Below, in pieces: positions 35,526 through 45,232 of a stretch of 64,000 nucleotides of DNA; the stretch's first letter is position 1, and each line of letters opens with the position of its first letter. The notes beneath the pieces are model-generated. The model worked only from the letters and a program-made list of their open reading frames with translations. It was not told the origin of the DNA and did no database searches. The position numbers were made by a program, and so were the translations under genes. This stretch comes from Collinsella tanakaei. GTDB taxonomy: Bacteria; Actinomycetota; Coriobacteriia; Coriobacteriales; Coriobacteriaceae. Location of the stretch: positions 310,001-374,000 of the forward strand of contig NZ_JADYTL010000001.1 in NCBI RefSeq assembly GCF_021531055.1. The letters run 5' to 3'.

Positions 35526-36290
35526 ATGCGCCTCGTCGACATGCACTGTCATCTCGATCTGATGGCGAACGGGCCCGACGTGGCACGCGATGCCGCCGCG
35601 CGCGGACTCGCTCTGTTCGACGTGACCGTCACGCCCGCCGTCTACGAAAAGGCGCGCGACGCCTATGCCGGGATGAGCAACGTCCGCGTGGGAGCGGGGC
35701 TGCACCCGTGGTGGCTCACCGACGAAACGTGCGATGAGCGCGATATCGACGAGCTCGTCGCGTACCTTGCGAGCACGCCCTATGTCGGCGAGATCGGGCT
35801 CGACTTTTCCGCACGCCATCGCGCGAGCGCCCCGTTGCAAACCGCTGCCCTCACGGCCGTCGCCCGCGCCTGTGCCGAGCACCCCCTCGACGGACGGATC
35901 CTCTCGATCCACGCCGAGCAATCCGCAGCCGCGGTCCTCGACATCCTGGAGCGACACGACCTCGTCTCGAACGCCGTCTGCATCCTGCATTGGTTTTCCG
36001 GAACGAGCGATGAGCTCACCCGCGCACGGCGGGCGGGTTGCCTATTCTCCATCAACGGGCGCATGCTCGCCACCAAGCGCGGCCGCGAGTACGCACGAAT
36101 CATACCCGAGCGGGCACTGCTGCTCGAAACCGACGCGCCGCCGGGCGACCATACCCCCTATTCCGCGCAGCTCCTCGAACAGGAGCTCGCCCAGACGCTG
36201 GAAGAGCTCGCCGCCATCCGCGGTGCCGACGCCCAGGAGCTCGGAGAATCCATCGCCGCGCGAAGCGCGCGGCTGCTCGACATGCGATAG
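35526..36290 (+). CDS. TatD-family metal-dependent hydrolase
   Basis: A 254-residue TIM-barrel hydrolase. The metal ligands appear as MHCHLD (residues 6-11), YVGEIGLDFS, LSIHAEQS, CILHWFSG and LLLETDAPPGDHTP. Family members are DNA or RNA exonucleases or deoxyribonucleases. GGAAAGGAG precedes the start. It is co-directional with tcdA (27-base gap) and with the small membrane protein that follows. Confidence 0.88.
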   Translation: MRLVDMHCHLDLMANGPDVARDAAARGLALFDVTVTPAVYEKARDAYAGMSNVRVGAGLHPWWLTDETCDERDIDELVAYLASTPYVGEIGLDFSARHRASAPLQTAALTAVARACAEHPLDGRILSIHAEQSAAAVLDILERHDLVSNAVCILHWFSGTSDELTRARRAGCLFSINGRMLATKRGREYARIIPERALLLETDAPPGDHTPYSAQLLEQELAQTLEELAAIRGADAQELGESIAARSARLLDMR

Positions 36291-36396
36291 CGCGCGTTTG
36301 CCAAATGCACCGCTTATTCCGCCCTGCAGCGGGTATGGAATACATAGATGCCGGACTCGGCACCCATCGGACCGACCGCGACGAGGAAAGGAGTCC

Positions 36397-36669
36397 ATGA
36401 TGATCGATCTGCATGCAATCGGTACGCTCGCGGGGATGCTCGCCTCGCTTGCCGTCGTCTATCTCCTGCTCGAGGCGGCTTCGGTTGCTCTGCCGGCGCT
36501 CGCAAAGCGCATCGCGCTATGGCTGAACACCGAGGATGATACCGTCGCCTGGGCGCATCGCCCCGTCGCGAGCGCGCCGGCGAGCTTCGCATCCATCGAC
36601 GGGCGCCATCTACACGCCACGCCGGCGAAGCCGCACATGAACAACCATCCGATACGTCAGGCGGCGTAA
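36397..36669 (+). CDS. Small single-pass membrane protein of unknown function
   Basis: A 90-residue protein starting MMIDLHAIGTLAGML. Residues 8-38 are a hydrophobic helix (LAGMLASLAVVYLLLEAASV and beyond). The rest is polar with several histidines. A strong GGAAAGGAG box lies six bases before the ATG, and codon third positions are GC-rich as in neighbours, so it is probably translated. It follows tatD by 106 bases and ends before a terminator hairpin. No family is recognised. Confidence 0.65.
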   Translation: MMIDLHAIGTLAGMLASLAVVYLLLEAASVALPALAKRIALWLNTEDDTVAWAHRPVASAPASFASIDGRHLHATPAKPHMNNHPIRQAA

Positions 36670-36699
36670 GCGCGGTGCGGATTCGGTTCAGTCCAGGGA

Positions 36700-36730
36700 A
36701 GAGAAGGGGGCTTCGGCCCTCTTCTCTTTT
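36700..36730 (+). terminator. Rho-independent terminator after the small membrane protein
   Basis: AGAGAAGGGGGC pairs with GCCC-TCTTCTCT around a TTCG tetraloop and is followed by TTTT. Confidence 0.8.
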
Positions 36731-36736
36731 GCAGCG

Positions 36737-36769
36737 AATGTAAAATAACCCCAGGGGTTATTTTACATT
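36737..36769. repeat. Perfect 33-base palindrome, terminator of the HAD gene
   Basis: AATGTAAAATAACCCC and its exact reverse complement flank a single A. The stop codon of the HAD phosphatase lies inside it (36758-36760). It can terminate in either direction and shares the CCCCAGGGG core with the long palindrome at 51170-51255. Confidence 0.8.
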
Positions 36770-37414
36770 GAGCAGGTCGGAGACCTGGTCGATGATGCGG
36801 TCGGCGCCCTCTTGCGAAAAGCCGAAGCGCTCCTCGCGCTTGGCGATGACCGTCAGCCCCGCGGCGCGACCGGCGGCGATGCCGTAAACGGAATCCTCGA
36901 TACAGCAGCACGCCTCGGCGGGCAGGCCGAGCACATCGAGCGTGTGCAGGTAGATCTCGGGGTCCGGCTTGCTTTGATGGAACTGCTCGCCCGACACGAT
37001 CGGATCGAACATATCGGCCAGGCCGCACGCGGCCAGCACGTCGCGGATGTTTGCCAGCGGCGAGGACGAGGCGAGCGCCACGCGCACACCCATATCGTGA
37101 AGCGCCGACACCGTCTCGCGCACGCCGGGGTTGAGCAGCTGGGCATACGGGCGCGGACGGCCGGCCGCCCAACGGTTGTAGATGTCCTCCGCCTCGTCGC
37201 CGGTCAGCTCGCCGTAGCCGCCGCGCGCCGCCCACATCTGCAGACTGCGTTGAAAGTCCTGGTGCGACATGCCGACCTGGCGCTTGCGCTCCTCGAGCGT
37301 GATACCGAGCCCCAGCTCGTCGCTCATGACGGCAAGCTCATCGAAGTAGAACTTCTCGGTATCGACGATCACGCCGTCCATATCGAAGATAACGGCCTTG
37401 AAGGGAAACGGCAT
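36758..37414 (-). CDS. HAD-superfamily phosphatase, beta-phosphoglucomutase-like
   Basis: A 218-residue HAD subfamily IA protein. AVIFDMDGVIVDTEKFYFDE holds the nucleophile Asp and DxD, VALASSSPLANI is motif II, QSKPDPEIYLHTL holds the motif III Lys, and CCIEDSVYGIAAGRAAGL is motif IV. The DMDGVIVDTE start and helical cap match sugar-phosphate phosphatases and beta-phosphoglucomutases; the substrate is undetermined. ATG 37414 has AGAGGA eight bases upstream. Its 3' end lies in a perfect palindrome. Confidence 0.88.
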   Translation of the reverse strand: MPFPFKAVIFDMDGVIVDTEKFYFDELAVMSDELGLGITLEERKRQVGMSHQDFQRSLQMWAARGGYGELTGDEAEDIYNRWAAGRPRPYAQLLNPGVRETVSALHDMGVRVALASSSPLANIRDVLAACGLADMFDPIVSGEQFHQSKPDPEIYLHTLDVLGLPAEACCCIEDSVYGIAAGRAAGLTVIAKREERFGFSQEGADRIIDQVSDLLNVK

Positions 37415-37522
37415 CGGAACGATCCTCTCGTTGCGCTCGATTATGGCAGGACACATGCCCTGCCATGATACCGTACCGACATGCCCCGAAATAGCCCGAG
37501 GTCGTCTTGATTCAATTCTTAC

Positions 37523-37570
37523 CCATGGGTTTGTCTCAGTTAGAGGCCGCTTCATGAGACAAACCCATGG
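37523..37570. repeat. Inverted repeat with CCCATGGG core
   Basis: CCATGGGTTTGTCTCA at 37523-37538 is mirrored exactly at 37555-37570 around a 16-base loop. Each arm begins with the palindrome CCCATGGG. The arm layout resembles that of 51170-51255 (CCCCAGGGGTTTTGTCGCA). Confidence 0.65.
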
Positions 37571-37626
37571 ATTCAAATCCGGAACACGGCCAGCGGGCGG
37601 CTGCGGCCCACCCTCCTCCGTCACAC

Positions 37627-37659
37627 AAAAGGCCCGCCTCCCCAAAGGGAGACGGGCCC
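37627..37659 (-). terminator. Rho-independent terminator of pgi
   Basis: On the minus strand GGGCCCGTCTCCC folds onto GGGAGGCGGGCC with a short loop, followed by TTTT, 36 bases after the pgi stop. Confidence 0.85.
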
Positions 37660-37695
37660 AGCTAAGGCTACGGAATCGCCCGCATCCAGCAAACG

Positions 37696-39390
37696 CTACT
37701 TGCGGTGCGCGCGGTAGAACTCGATGAGCGCCTTCGTGCTGGCGTCCTGGGCGGCGAGCGCCTCGTCGTCGTGGAACGCAGGCGTGATCTGCTTGGCAAG
37801 CTGCTTGCCGAGCTCGACGCCCCACTGGTCGAACGAATCGATGCCCCAGACCGTGCCCTCGACGAAGGTGATGTGCTCGTAGAGCGCGATGAGCGCGCCG
37901 AGCGCATGCGGGGTGAGGTCGATGCCGAAGATCGAGGTGGTCGGACGGTTGCCGGTGAAGATGCGCGCGGTCACGAGCTCCTCGGGCGTGCCCTCGGCGC
38001 GGACCTCGTCGGCGGTCTTACCGAACGCGAGCGCCTTGGTCTGCGCGAGGAAGTTGCCAAGGAACAGCTCGTGCACGTCCTGGTCGCCGTCCTTGTTGGG
38101 GTTCGGGGTGTTAACGAACGCGATGAGGTCGGAGGGGATCAGGCGCGTGCCCTGATGGATGAGCTGGTAGAAGGCGTGCTGACCGTTGGTGCCCGGCTCG
38201 CCCCAGAAGATCTCGCCGGAAGCCGTGGTGAGCGGCGAGCCGTCCCAGCGCACGCCCTTGCCGTTGGACTCCATGGTGAGCTGCTGCAGGTAGGCCGGGA
38301 AGCGGTGCATGTACTGGTTGTACGGCAGAACCGTGTGGCTCTCGGCGCCGAAGAAGTTGACGTACCACACGTTGATGAGGCCCATCAGCGCGACGACGTT
38401 CTCCTCGAGCGGAGTGTTCTGGAAGTACATGTCCACGTCGTGGAAGCCCTTGAGGAAGCACTCGAAGCGCTCGGGGCCGAGCGCGATGATGAGCGACAGG
38501 CCCACGGCGGAATCGACGGAGTAGCGGCCGCCGACCCAGTTCCAGAAGCCAAAGGCGTTCTCGGGGTCGATACCGAAGTCGGCGACGAGGTCGAGGGCGG
38601 TGGACACGGCGACGAAGTGCTTCTTCACGGCCTCGGCGCGGCTGGCCTCGGAACCGTCGATGGCGCCGGCGGCCTCGAGGGCGTCGAGCAGCCAGGTGCG
38701 GACCTCGCGGCCGTTAGTGAGAGTCTCGAGCGTGGTGAACGTCTTGGACACGACGATGACGAGCGTGGTCTCGGGGTCGAGGCCGCGGACCTTCTCGGCC
38801 ATATCGTTGGGGTCGATGTTGGAAATGTAGCGGCAGTCGATACCAGCGTCGGAGTAGGGCTTAAGCGCCTCGTACACCATGACCGGGCCGAGGTCGGAGC
38901 CACCGATGCCGATGGAGATGACGTGTTCGATCTTCTTGCCCGTGACGCCCTTCCACTCGCCGGAGCGGACCTTCTCGGCGAAGGCGTACATGCGATCGAG
39001 CATCTCGCGAACGTCGGCCACGCAATCCTGGTCGCCGTCGAACACCGTTCCCGCATCGGAGGCGGGACGGCGCAGCGCGGTGTGGAGAACGGCACGGTCC
39101 TCGGAGGTGTTGATGTGCACGCCGCTGTACATGGCGTCGCGACGCTCCTCGATCTTCATCTCGCGCGCGAGCTCGACGAGCAGCTTCATGGTCTCGTCGG
39201 TGACGAGGTTCTTGGACAGGTCGATGTGGAACTCGCCCATGTCGAAACTGAGCTTCTTCACACGATCGGGGTCGGCGGCGAACCAGCCCTTGAGGTCCAC
39301 GCCGGCGGCGGTCATCTCGTCGTAATGCTTCCGCAGCGCGGCCCACGCGGGCGTGCTCGTGGCATCGATGGGAGCGGGAACGGTAGACAT
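37696..39390 (-). CDS. pgi: Glucose-6-phosphate isomerase
   Basis: A 564-residue Pgi of the long form. Diagnostic motifs are [60 protein letters not shown] (catalytic Glu) and [18 protein letters not shown], with the catalytic His in the last. It interconverts glucose 6-phosphate and fructose 6-phosphate ahead of pfkA. The ATG at 39390 follows a near-perfect AAGGAGG box; the frame is open upstream but without similarity. It stands alone with its own terminator. Confidence 0.96.
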   Translation of the reverse strand: MSTVPAPIDATSTPAWAALRKHYDEMTAAGVDLKGWFAADPDRVKKLSFDMGEFHIDLSKNLVTDETMKLLVELAREMKIEERRDAMYSGVHINTSEDRAVLHTALRRPASDAGTVFDGDQDCVADVREMLDRMYAFAEKVRSGEWKGVTGKKIEHVISIGIGGSDLGPVMVYEALKPYSDAGIDCRYISNIDPNDMAEKVRGLDPETTLVIVVSKTFTTLETLTNGREVRTWLLDALEAAGAIDGSEASRAEAVKKHFVAVSTALDLVADFGIDPENAFGFWNWVGGRYSVDSAVGLSLIIALGPERFECFLKGFHDVDMYFQNTPLEENVVALMGLINVWYVNFFGAESHTVLPYNQYMHRFPAYLQQLTMESNGKGVRWDGSPLTTASGEIFWGEPGTNGQHAFYQLIHQGTRLIPSDLIAFVNTPNPNKDGDQDVHELFLGNFLAQTKALAFGKTADEVRAEGTPEELVTARIFTGNRPTTSIFGIDLTPHALGALIALYEHITFVEGTVWGIDSFDQWGVELGKQLAKQITPAFHDDEALAAQDASTKALIEFYRAHRK

Positions 39391-39649
39391 ATGCGTCCTC
39401 CTTGCCTTTCGGCACAGGCGAAGATGGCCGCGATCCCCTATTTTCGCGGTGCCTGCGCCGAACAACCATAGTGACTTCATTTTAGCGCAGCAAGCGCCGT
39501 CGACGCCGAACAGGATCGATTTGCCGACGCCCTTTTCGACCGAAGCGGCAGCAAAGGACGCAGATGACCCCGAGGTGTCGTGTATCCGCCTTGCGGTATG
39601 CCGTGGCATCGTCCTTCCATGCCCCTGCGCGGCTTCCAAAAGCGTGAAT
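39391..39649. other. Spacer upstream of pgi, no gene seen
   Basis: No supported reading frame or RNA. AT-rich pieces near 39470-39485 could be the pgi promoter. The rest leads into the inverted-repeat element at 39650. Confidence 0.4.
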
Positions 39650-39788
39650 CGTTCTAGGGCGCGATTTTTTCGTGCGCTTTCGCAGATAGGGAAACACCCG
39701 TGAACAACGCCGCAGGATTCAACTGGGCTTTTGATAGAGGGTATAGCGCCTATGGATCAGGGGCACCGAAAAATCGCGCCCTAGAACG
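39650..39788. repeat. 139-bp element with 26-base terminal inverted repeats
   Basis: CGTTCTAGGGCGCGATTTTT at 39650 is mirrored by AAAAATCGCGCCCTAGAACG ending at 39788; including flanks, 24 of 26 bases pair. The interior has no gene. Single copy in this window. Confidence 0.6.
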
Positions 39789-39948
39789 GCTATGCATCTC
39801 CGAGCGTCTCTGGGCGCCCAAAGATATGCAAAAGTAAGGGTAGTCTGATCTAATTATCCAGAAATACGAAAGAGTCCGTTTTGTCCAACATCAAGTACGA
39901 AGCTTGTGGAACAGAACAAGCCTCCCGCACGTGCCAGGCACCCTCAGC

Positions 39949-40311
39949 CTACAGATGCAGTCTACCGACAAGCTCAGGATAACCCCGATCGATCGCGTCG
40001 TTGAACTGCTGAGCAAACAAACGAATTCCCAACACCCAAACCAATATCAGGCAAACGATGTCCAGCGCACATACGGCAACGATCGAGAAAGCAAGCGCCG
40101 GCGACGGACCCGTCAGATATCCGGTCATCGCGATCAGCACAAAGGAGATCGCGAGCAACGCACATGCCACGATTTGAAACGCGCGTATCCGCCTTCGATG
40201 CATCCGCTCCAAAGCGGCATGCAGCGCCGTCAGTTCATCGAGGCTGAACCGGCGCTCCTCGAGCTGTCGGCGCTCATGTACGCTAAGCCTGTTGATATGG
40301 ATGTATCCCAT
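39949..40311 (-). CDS. Small two-helix membrane protein of unknown function
   Basis: A 120-residue protein. An N-terminal cytoplasmic charged region (HERRQLEERRFSLDELTALH) is followed by two hydrophobic helices (FQIVACALLAISFVLIAMTG and AFSIVAVCALDIVCLILVWV) and a short tail. No family is recognised; the layout resembles small actinobacterial DUF proteins. GGAGAG precedes the ATG at 40311. An earlier ATG at 40341 would overlap the upstream ABC-F stop by eight bases (ATGGTTAA). It is probably co-transcribed with that ABC-F gene. Confidence 0.68.
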   Translation of the reverse strand: MGYIHINRLSVHERRQLEERRFSLDELTALHAALERMHRRRIRAFQIVACALLAISFVLIAMTGYLTGPSPALAFSIVAVCALDIVCLILVWVLGIRLFAQQFNDAIDRGYPELVGRLHL

Positions 40312-40333
40312 GTCTCTCCGATCTCCGCGATGC

Positions 40334-42148
40334 TTAACCATCTAACCGTTCGCTCGCCTCGAGCCATGCGGTCTCAAGGCCGTCGAGTTCGGCTGCGGCG
40401 GCATCGACCGCCTGCTGCTGCGCAATAAGGCCGGCGTAGTCGGTCGGTTCGATCGCGGCCATCGCGGCTTTCAGCTCCTCAACCTTCGCGCGACGGCTCT
40501 CCATCTTGCGTTCGAGCGACGAGACCTCACGGCGCAGCCGCTGGCGCTCGGTATTGGACAGACCGTCATCGCGTTTGGACGCCAGAGTATCCGTCTCGCG
40601 CTTGGGAGCCGCCTGGCCCTTGGAGCCCGCATCCTCGACGAGACGCAGGTACTCATCGACCCCACCCGGAACGTGTCGCAGGCGACCGTCGATAAGCGCA
40701 TACTGATGGTCGGTCACGCGCTCCATGAGGTAGCGATCGTGAGTGACCAAGATGAGCGTTCCCGGCCAACTGTCGAGCAGATCCTCGACGATGGCGAGCA
40801 TGTCCGTATCGAGGTCGTTGCCCGGCTCGTCGAGGATGAGCACGTTGGGCTCATCGAGAATCGTGAGCAACAGCGACAGGCGACGGCGCTGGCCGCCCGA
40901 CAGGTCGCTGATACGGCTCCACAGCTGTTTGGTTGTGAAGCCCAAACGCTCAAGCAGCTTCTCGGGACTCGTCTCCTTGCCATCCACGACGTAGACGCGC
41001 TTATAGCGCGACAGCACCTCGCGAATCGTCTCGTCCATGTGTGGCGCCAGCTCGTCGAGCTGCTGCGACAGCACGCCGAAGCGCACGGTCTGGCCGATCT
41101 TGACGCGCCCGCGAACCGGCGCGAGGGCGCCCTGGATCACCGACAGCATCGTCGACTTGCCCGCACCGTTCTCCCCCAGCAGACCGAATCGGTCGCCGGC
41201 GCCGATCAACCAGGTGGCATCGCTCACGACCGGGGCGAAGGCGCCCGTCCGCGCATCGGTGTAGCCGGCGGTCACGTCCAGCACGTCGATCACCTGCTTG
41301 CCGAGACGCGCCACGGCGAGGCGTTTGAGCTCGAGCTCATTGCGCACCGGCGGCACGTCGGCGATCAGGGCGCGTGCCGCCTCGACACGGAACTTGGGCT
41401 TGGTCGAACGCGCCTGCGCCCCGCGCGAGAGCCAAGCGAGCTCCTTGCGCGCCATGTTGCGTCTCCGGTCCTCGGCGACCTGCGCCAGACGGTCGCGCTC
41501 GACGCGCTGCAGGATATAGGCGGAATAACCGCCCTCGAAGGGATCGACGCACCCGTCGTGCACCTCCCACATGGAGGTGCAGACCTCGTCCAAAAACCAC
41601 CGGTCGTGCGTGACCACGAGCAGCGCGCCTGCGCCGTTCGACCAGCGCTCCTTCAGGTGCGTCGCCAGCCAGTTGATGGTGCGCATGTCCAGATGGTTGG
41701 TGGGCTCGTCGAGCATGAGCACATCATAGGTTCCGATCAGCAGGCGCGCGAGGTCCACGCGGCGACGCTGGCCGCCGGACAGATCGCCGACCCTCCCCTC
41801 CCAGGGCACATCGGCGATCAGGCCGTCGAGCACCTGCCGCACGCGAGGGCTCGACGCCCACTCGTACTCGGGCGCATCGCCGACGACGGCCTGGCGCACC
41901 GTCGCATCGTCGTCGAGCGCGTCCTTTTGACCGAGCAGGCCGACGCGCACGTCGCGGCGGTGCGTCACGCGACCGTCATCGGGTTCGAGCTCGCCGGCGA
42001 GTACCGACAGCAGCGTCGACTTACCGTCGCCGTTGCGGCCGACGATACCGATGCGGTCGCCCTCGTTCACGCCAAGGGTGACCGCATTGAAAATATGCTT
42101 CGTGGGAAACTCCAGCTGCACCGAATCGCAGCCCAGCAATATGGCCAT
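40334..42148 (-). CDS. ABC-F family ATPase (Uup-like)
   Basis: A 604-residue soluble ABC-F protein. The duplicated ATPase domains have GRNGDGKSTLLS and GENGAGKSTMLS, signatures LSGGQRRRVDLA and LSGGQRRRLSLL, and Walker B MLDEPTNHLD and ILDEPGNDLD. The C-terminal 80 residues form a predicted coiled coil (RQRLRREVSSLERKMESRRA) as in Uup, which acts on ribosomes or branched DNA intermediates. The ATG at 42148 is preceded by GAGGCGG. The last gene of the unit may be the small membrane protein downstream. Confidence 0.88.
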   Translation of the reverse strand: MAILLGCDSVQLEFPTKHIFNAVTLGVNEGDRIGIVGRNGDGKSTLLSVLAGELEPDDGRVTHRRDVRVGLLGQKDALDDDATVRQAVVGDAPEYEWASSPRVRQVLDGLIADVPWEGRVGDLSGGQRRRVDLARLLIGTYDVLMLDEPTNHLDMRTINWLATHLKERWSNGAGALLVVTHDRWFLDEVCTSMWEVHDGCVDPFEGGYSAYILQRVERDRLAQVAEDRRRNMARKELAWLSRGAQARSTKPKFRVEAARALIADVPPVRNELELKRLAVARLGKQVIDVLDVTAGYTDARTGAFAPVVSDATWLIGAGDRFGLLGENGAGKSTMLSVIQGALAPVRGRVKIGQTVRFGVLSQQLDELAPHMDETIREVLSRYKRVYVVDGKETSPEKLLERLGFTTKQLWSRISDLSGGQRRRLSLLLTILDEPNVLILDEPGNDLDTDMLAIVEDLLDSWPGTLILVTHDRYLMERVTDHQYALIDGRLRHVPGGVDEYLRLVEDAGSKGQAAPKRETDTLASKRDDGLSNTERQRLRREVSSLERKMESRRAKVEELKAAMAAIEPTDYAGLIAQQQAVDAAAAELDGLETAWLEASERLDG

Positions 42149-42207
42149 CGCGTCGCACCGCCTCGTGATCAGTCGTATTCGACCTTCCATCCTAGCAGGT
42201 TGGCTCG

Positions 42208-42247
42208 AAAAAGCGCCCGAGATGCGCGACGGATGCATCTCGGGCGC
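42208..42247 (-). terminator. Rho-independent terminator of the OFA transporter operon
   Basis: GCGCCCGAGATGC pairs perfectly with GCATCTCGGGCGC around nine bases, followed by TTTTT on the minus strand. Confidence 0.85.
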
Positions 42248-42326
42248 CACGTGCTCACGGATGTGGGGCGGAATCGTGCCGCGGTGCGTCACGCGGGCCC
42301 ACTCCGCGCGATATGTCCGGTAAAGC

Positions 42327-43667
42327 CTACGCCGCACCGCCCTGCTCGGCGCGGACCCGGTCGACCAGCCCGCGGGCGGCAGGGGCGGCGGCGAGCAGCA
42401 GCGCGAGCATGACGACCGCGCCCGCGATCGAGGCCACCCACATCGGCACGAACGACAGGAACACGTCGAACACCATACCCGACATGATCGTACCGAGCGC
42501 GTAGCCGAGCATCTCGAGACTCGTGATCCAACCGGTGATCTGCCCCATATCCTTAGTGCCGTACAGGCGCACCGCCACGAGCGGAGGCGCGACCGTGCCC
42601 ATGCAGGTGCCGAAGCCGAAGAACGTCGCCGCGACGAATGGGCCGACCATCGTCGCCGGGAAGCACATGCCGGCGCTGCCGATCAGACACGCCAGGCTGC
42701 CGATGATGATGCCCCACCGCACGCCGACGCGGTCGTACAGCCCGCCGGTCACGATCTTGGACACGAGCACCACAATCATGTTGTAGGAGTAGAACATGCT
42801 CGCGAACGCCGCGGTGTGCCCGCCGGTGACGACTTCCTGGCCCTCGACGGTCACCGAGGTCAGGTTGGTGATGGAGTTCGGAATCGCAGCGCCGTTGAGC
42901 ACGCCCATCACCATGAAACCGGCGACGAGCATCCAAAACGAGGGGTGGACGCGCACGCGCTTCCAACCGACCTCGACGTCCACGATCGCCTCGTCACCGC
43001 GAGGCGCCTGCTTGCCGCGCACCTCGGAGGCGGCACCGCTGCCATAGGGCTCGAGTCCGATATCGGACGGGCGGCTGCGGAACACCGCGACCGTGATGGG
43101 AAACGACACGACGAAGCACACCGCCGCGAGCACCAAAAACGCCGTGCGCCAGCCGTATGCCCCGATCAGGCCGTTGACAACCGGCCCTAAAATCGCCCCG
43201 CCGAAACCCGAGCCCGACAGCGCGATCGCGACCGCGAGGCCCTGCTTGGCGGTGAACCAGTTGGTCACCACGATGGAGATGAGCAGGCGCGTGCCCGCCA
43301 CGACCACCAGGCCGTCGATGGCGAACAGCACGAACAGCTGCCACGCCGAACCGACGCAGGCGAACCCGACGAGCGCCGCCGCGGTGATGGCCACCGACAG
43401 GCCGCCTAGGATGCGTCCCGGCACCCGGTCGACCACATTGCCGACCACGAGCGCACCGACGATGGACACGAGCGTGGACAGCGAATTGGCCGTGTTGTAG
43501 GTGCCCACGCTGATGCCCAGGTCGGCCACGATGTGCGGCTGGAACAGCGACATGCCGCTCACCATGATGGTGTAGCAGGTCGCCATGATGAGGAATCCCG
43601 CCAGGACGAGCCACCATCCGTAGAACGGCTTGCCCGTGCGGGCGTCGCCCGCATGCATCTGAGTCAT
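42327..43667 (-). CDS. MFS transporter, oxalate/formate antiporter-like (OFA) family
   Basis: A 446-residue twelve-helix MFS protein. It begins with the OFA-type PFYGWWLVLAGFLIMATCYT, then NTANSLSTLVSIVGALVVGN and GRILGGLSVAITAAALVGF. The N-terminal FYGWW and the SGSGFGGAILGPVVNGLI segment are typical of monocarboxylate/oxalate-formate antiporters. The substrate is not readable. It follows an M20 amidohydrolase by 63 bases in one operon, so the pair may import and hydrolyse an N-acyl amino acid or related compound (inference). Confidence 0.88.
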   Translation of the reverse strand: MTQMHAGDARTGKPFYGWWLVLAGFLIMATCYTIMVSGMSLFQPHIVADLGISVGTYNTANSLSTLVSIVGALVVGNVVDRVPGRILGGLSVAITAAALVGFACVGSAWQLFVLFAIDGLVVVAGTRLLISIVVTNWFTAKQGLAVAIALSGSGFGGAILGPVVNGLIGAYGWRTAFLVLAAVCFVVSFPITVAVFRSRPSDIGLEPYGSGAASEVRGKQAPRGDEAIVDVEVGWKRVRVHPSFWMLVAGFMVMGVLNGAAIPNSITNLTSVTVEGQEVVTGGHTAAFASMFYSYNMIVVLVSKIVTGGLYDRVGVRWGIIIGSLACLIGSAGMCFPATMVGPFVAATFFGFGTCMGTVAPPLVAVRLYGTKDMGQITGWITSLEMLGYALGTIMSGMVFDVFLSFVPMWVASIAGAVVMLALLLAAAPAARGLVDRVRAEQGGAA

Positions 43668-43730
43668 GATCGATGTCCTTTCCCGATGTGATGGGGGCGA
43701 CGCAGGGTTACGCCCCTCGAATCGTCGAAC

Positions 43731-44978
43731 CTAGGCGTCGTCGCCCGACAGCCATGTGAACGCGCAGGCGACATGCATCGCCGCGCCCATCCAAAAGACG
43801 CTCTCGTCGAGCACCATGTGCGGGTTGTGGTGCGGAGCCGCATCCGCGCTCCCTGCACCGAGCTGCGCGAACACGCTGGGTACCGCCTCGGATACGTAGG
43901 AGAAATCCTCCGTTACCGGCATGGGCGCATCGCGGGACACGCGATCCGCACCCGCCACCGCCTCCAGCGCCGGCACGAGGCACGCCGCCAGCTGCGGATC
44001 CGTATAGGTGCACGGACAGCTGAACGTGGCGAGCTCGCAGGCCGTACGCCACGCATGGGCGTAATCCTCGATGATCTGCGGCAGCCGCTCGAGCGCGTGC
44101 GCGCGGGCCTTGACGTCGAAGCTCCTCATGCCGAACTGCAGCTCGGCGGTATCGGGCAGCACGTTGGGAACCGTTCCGGCGTGCATGGTCCCGCACGACA
44201 GCGTGATCGAGGCCGACGGATCGATCTCGCGCGTCATGAAAAGGTTCGCCGCCTGGTAGATCTGATTGGCGACCATGAGCGGATCGATGCATTGCTGCGG
44301 CGCGGAGGTATGGCCGCCGCGCCCCTGGATGCGCACACCGAGCGTGTCGAGCGAGGCGCTCGCGACGCCGGGCGAATACGTGACGCGCCCCGTCGGCGCG
44401 TTCGCGATGATATGCAGCGCGAAGGCGACGTCGACGTGCGGGGCCTCCAGCACGCCGTCGTCGATCATGGTCTTGGATCCATATCCGAGCTCCTCGCCCG
44501 GCTGGAACATGAGCTTCACGGTGCCCGGAAGCTCGTCCTCATGACGCTTGAGGACGCGCGCCGCGGCGAGCAGCATCGCCGCATGGGCGTCGTGGCCGCA
44601 CATGTGGCTGCAGGAGCGCGTCGAGCGGAACGGCAGGTCGTTATCCTCGACGATGGGCAGCGCATCCATATCGGCGCGCAGCAGGATGCAGGGTCCGCCC
44701 TGTCCGATCGTCGCCACGACACCGGTCGACTCGGTGATGCCGTGATAACCGAGACGCTCGTAGCGCTCGGTGATCTGGGGCTCGACGACACCGCACGGGC
44801 GCCACGGGATACCCAGCTCGTCGAGGCGCGCCGTGACGAACGCGCGGGTTTCCGGCAGGCTCATGCCCACCTCGGGGATCTGATGGAGGGCTCGCCGGTC
44901 GGCGACGATATCTTCTTGCAGCGCTCGAGCCTCGTCGATGAGGCGATCGAGGACATCTGCGAACTCGTATCGGTTCAT
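43731..44978 (-). CDS. M20 family amidohydrolase (N-acyl-amino-acid hydrolase type)
   Basis: A 415-residue metallopeptidase-fold amidohydrolase. Metal ligands are ILLRADMDALPI (Asp), SHMCGHDAHAAMLLAAARVL (Cys/His/His), MFQPGEELGYGS (Glu catalytic), LHI and VTEDFSY with PHHNPHM near the C-terminus. The HMCGHDAH and QPGEE set is typical of aminoacylase/IAA-amino-acid hydrolases. The ATG at 44978 has GAAAGG; the frame continues upstream without similarity. It is first in the operon with the OFA transporter and diverges from a YtcJ-type amidohydrolase. Confidence 0.88.
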   Translation of the reverse strand: MNRYEFADVLDRLIDEARALQEDIVADRRALHQIPEVGMSLPETRAFVTARLDELGIPWRPCGVVEPQITERYERLGYHGITESTGVVATIGQGGPCILLRADMDALPIVEDNDLPFRSTRSCSHMCGHDAHAAMLLAAARVLKRHEDELPGTVKLMFQPGEELGYGSKTMIDDGVLEAPHVDVAFALHIIANAPTGRVTYSPGVASASLDTLGVRIQGRGGHTSAPQQCIDPLMVANQIYQAANLFMTREIDPSASITLSCGTMHAGTVPNVLPDTAELQFGMRSFDVKARAHALERLPQIIEDYAHAWRTACELATFSCPCTYTDPQLAACLVPALEAVAGADRVSRDAPMPVTEDFSYVSEAVPSVFAQLGAGSADAAPHHNPHMVLDESVFWMGAAMHVACAFTWLSGDDA

Positions 44979-45232
44979 GTCATACCTTTCCGTCGTGCGG
45001 GCGCGCGGGCGCACCGCACCGAGACGTATCCACCGATGGTAGCACGCTTTTTCGATAGCGTATCCACGATAATGCATATATTCGGCAGGTGTTAACGTGA
45101 AGAGACCTGATTATGAATCAATTTGATCCATAGTTGCATACCGTCATTCCGCCGAATACCCGACGCCCGCCCGCCCCCACCGCGCGATTTGGACTATGCT
45201 TGTGACGGACGGCAGATCGCAAAGGAGCGCAT

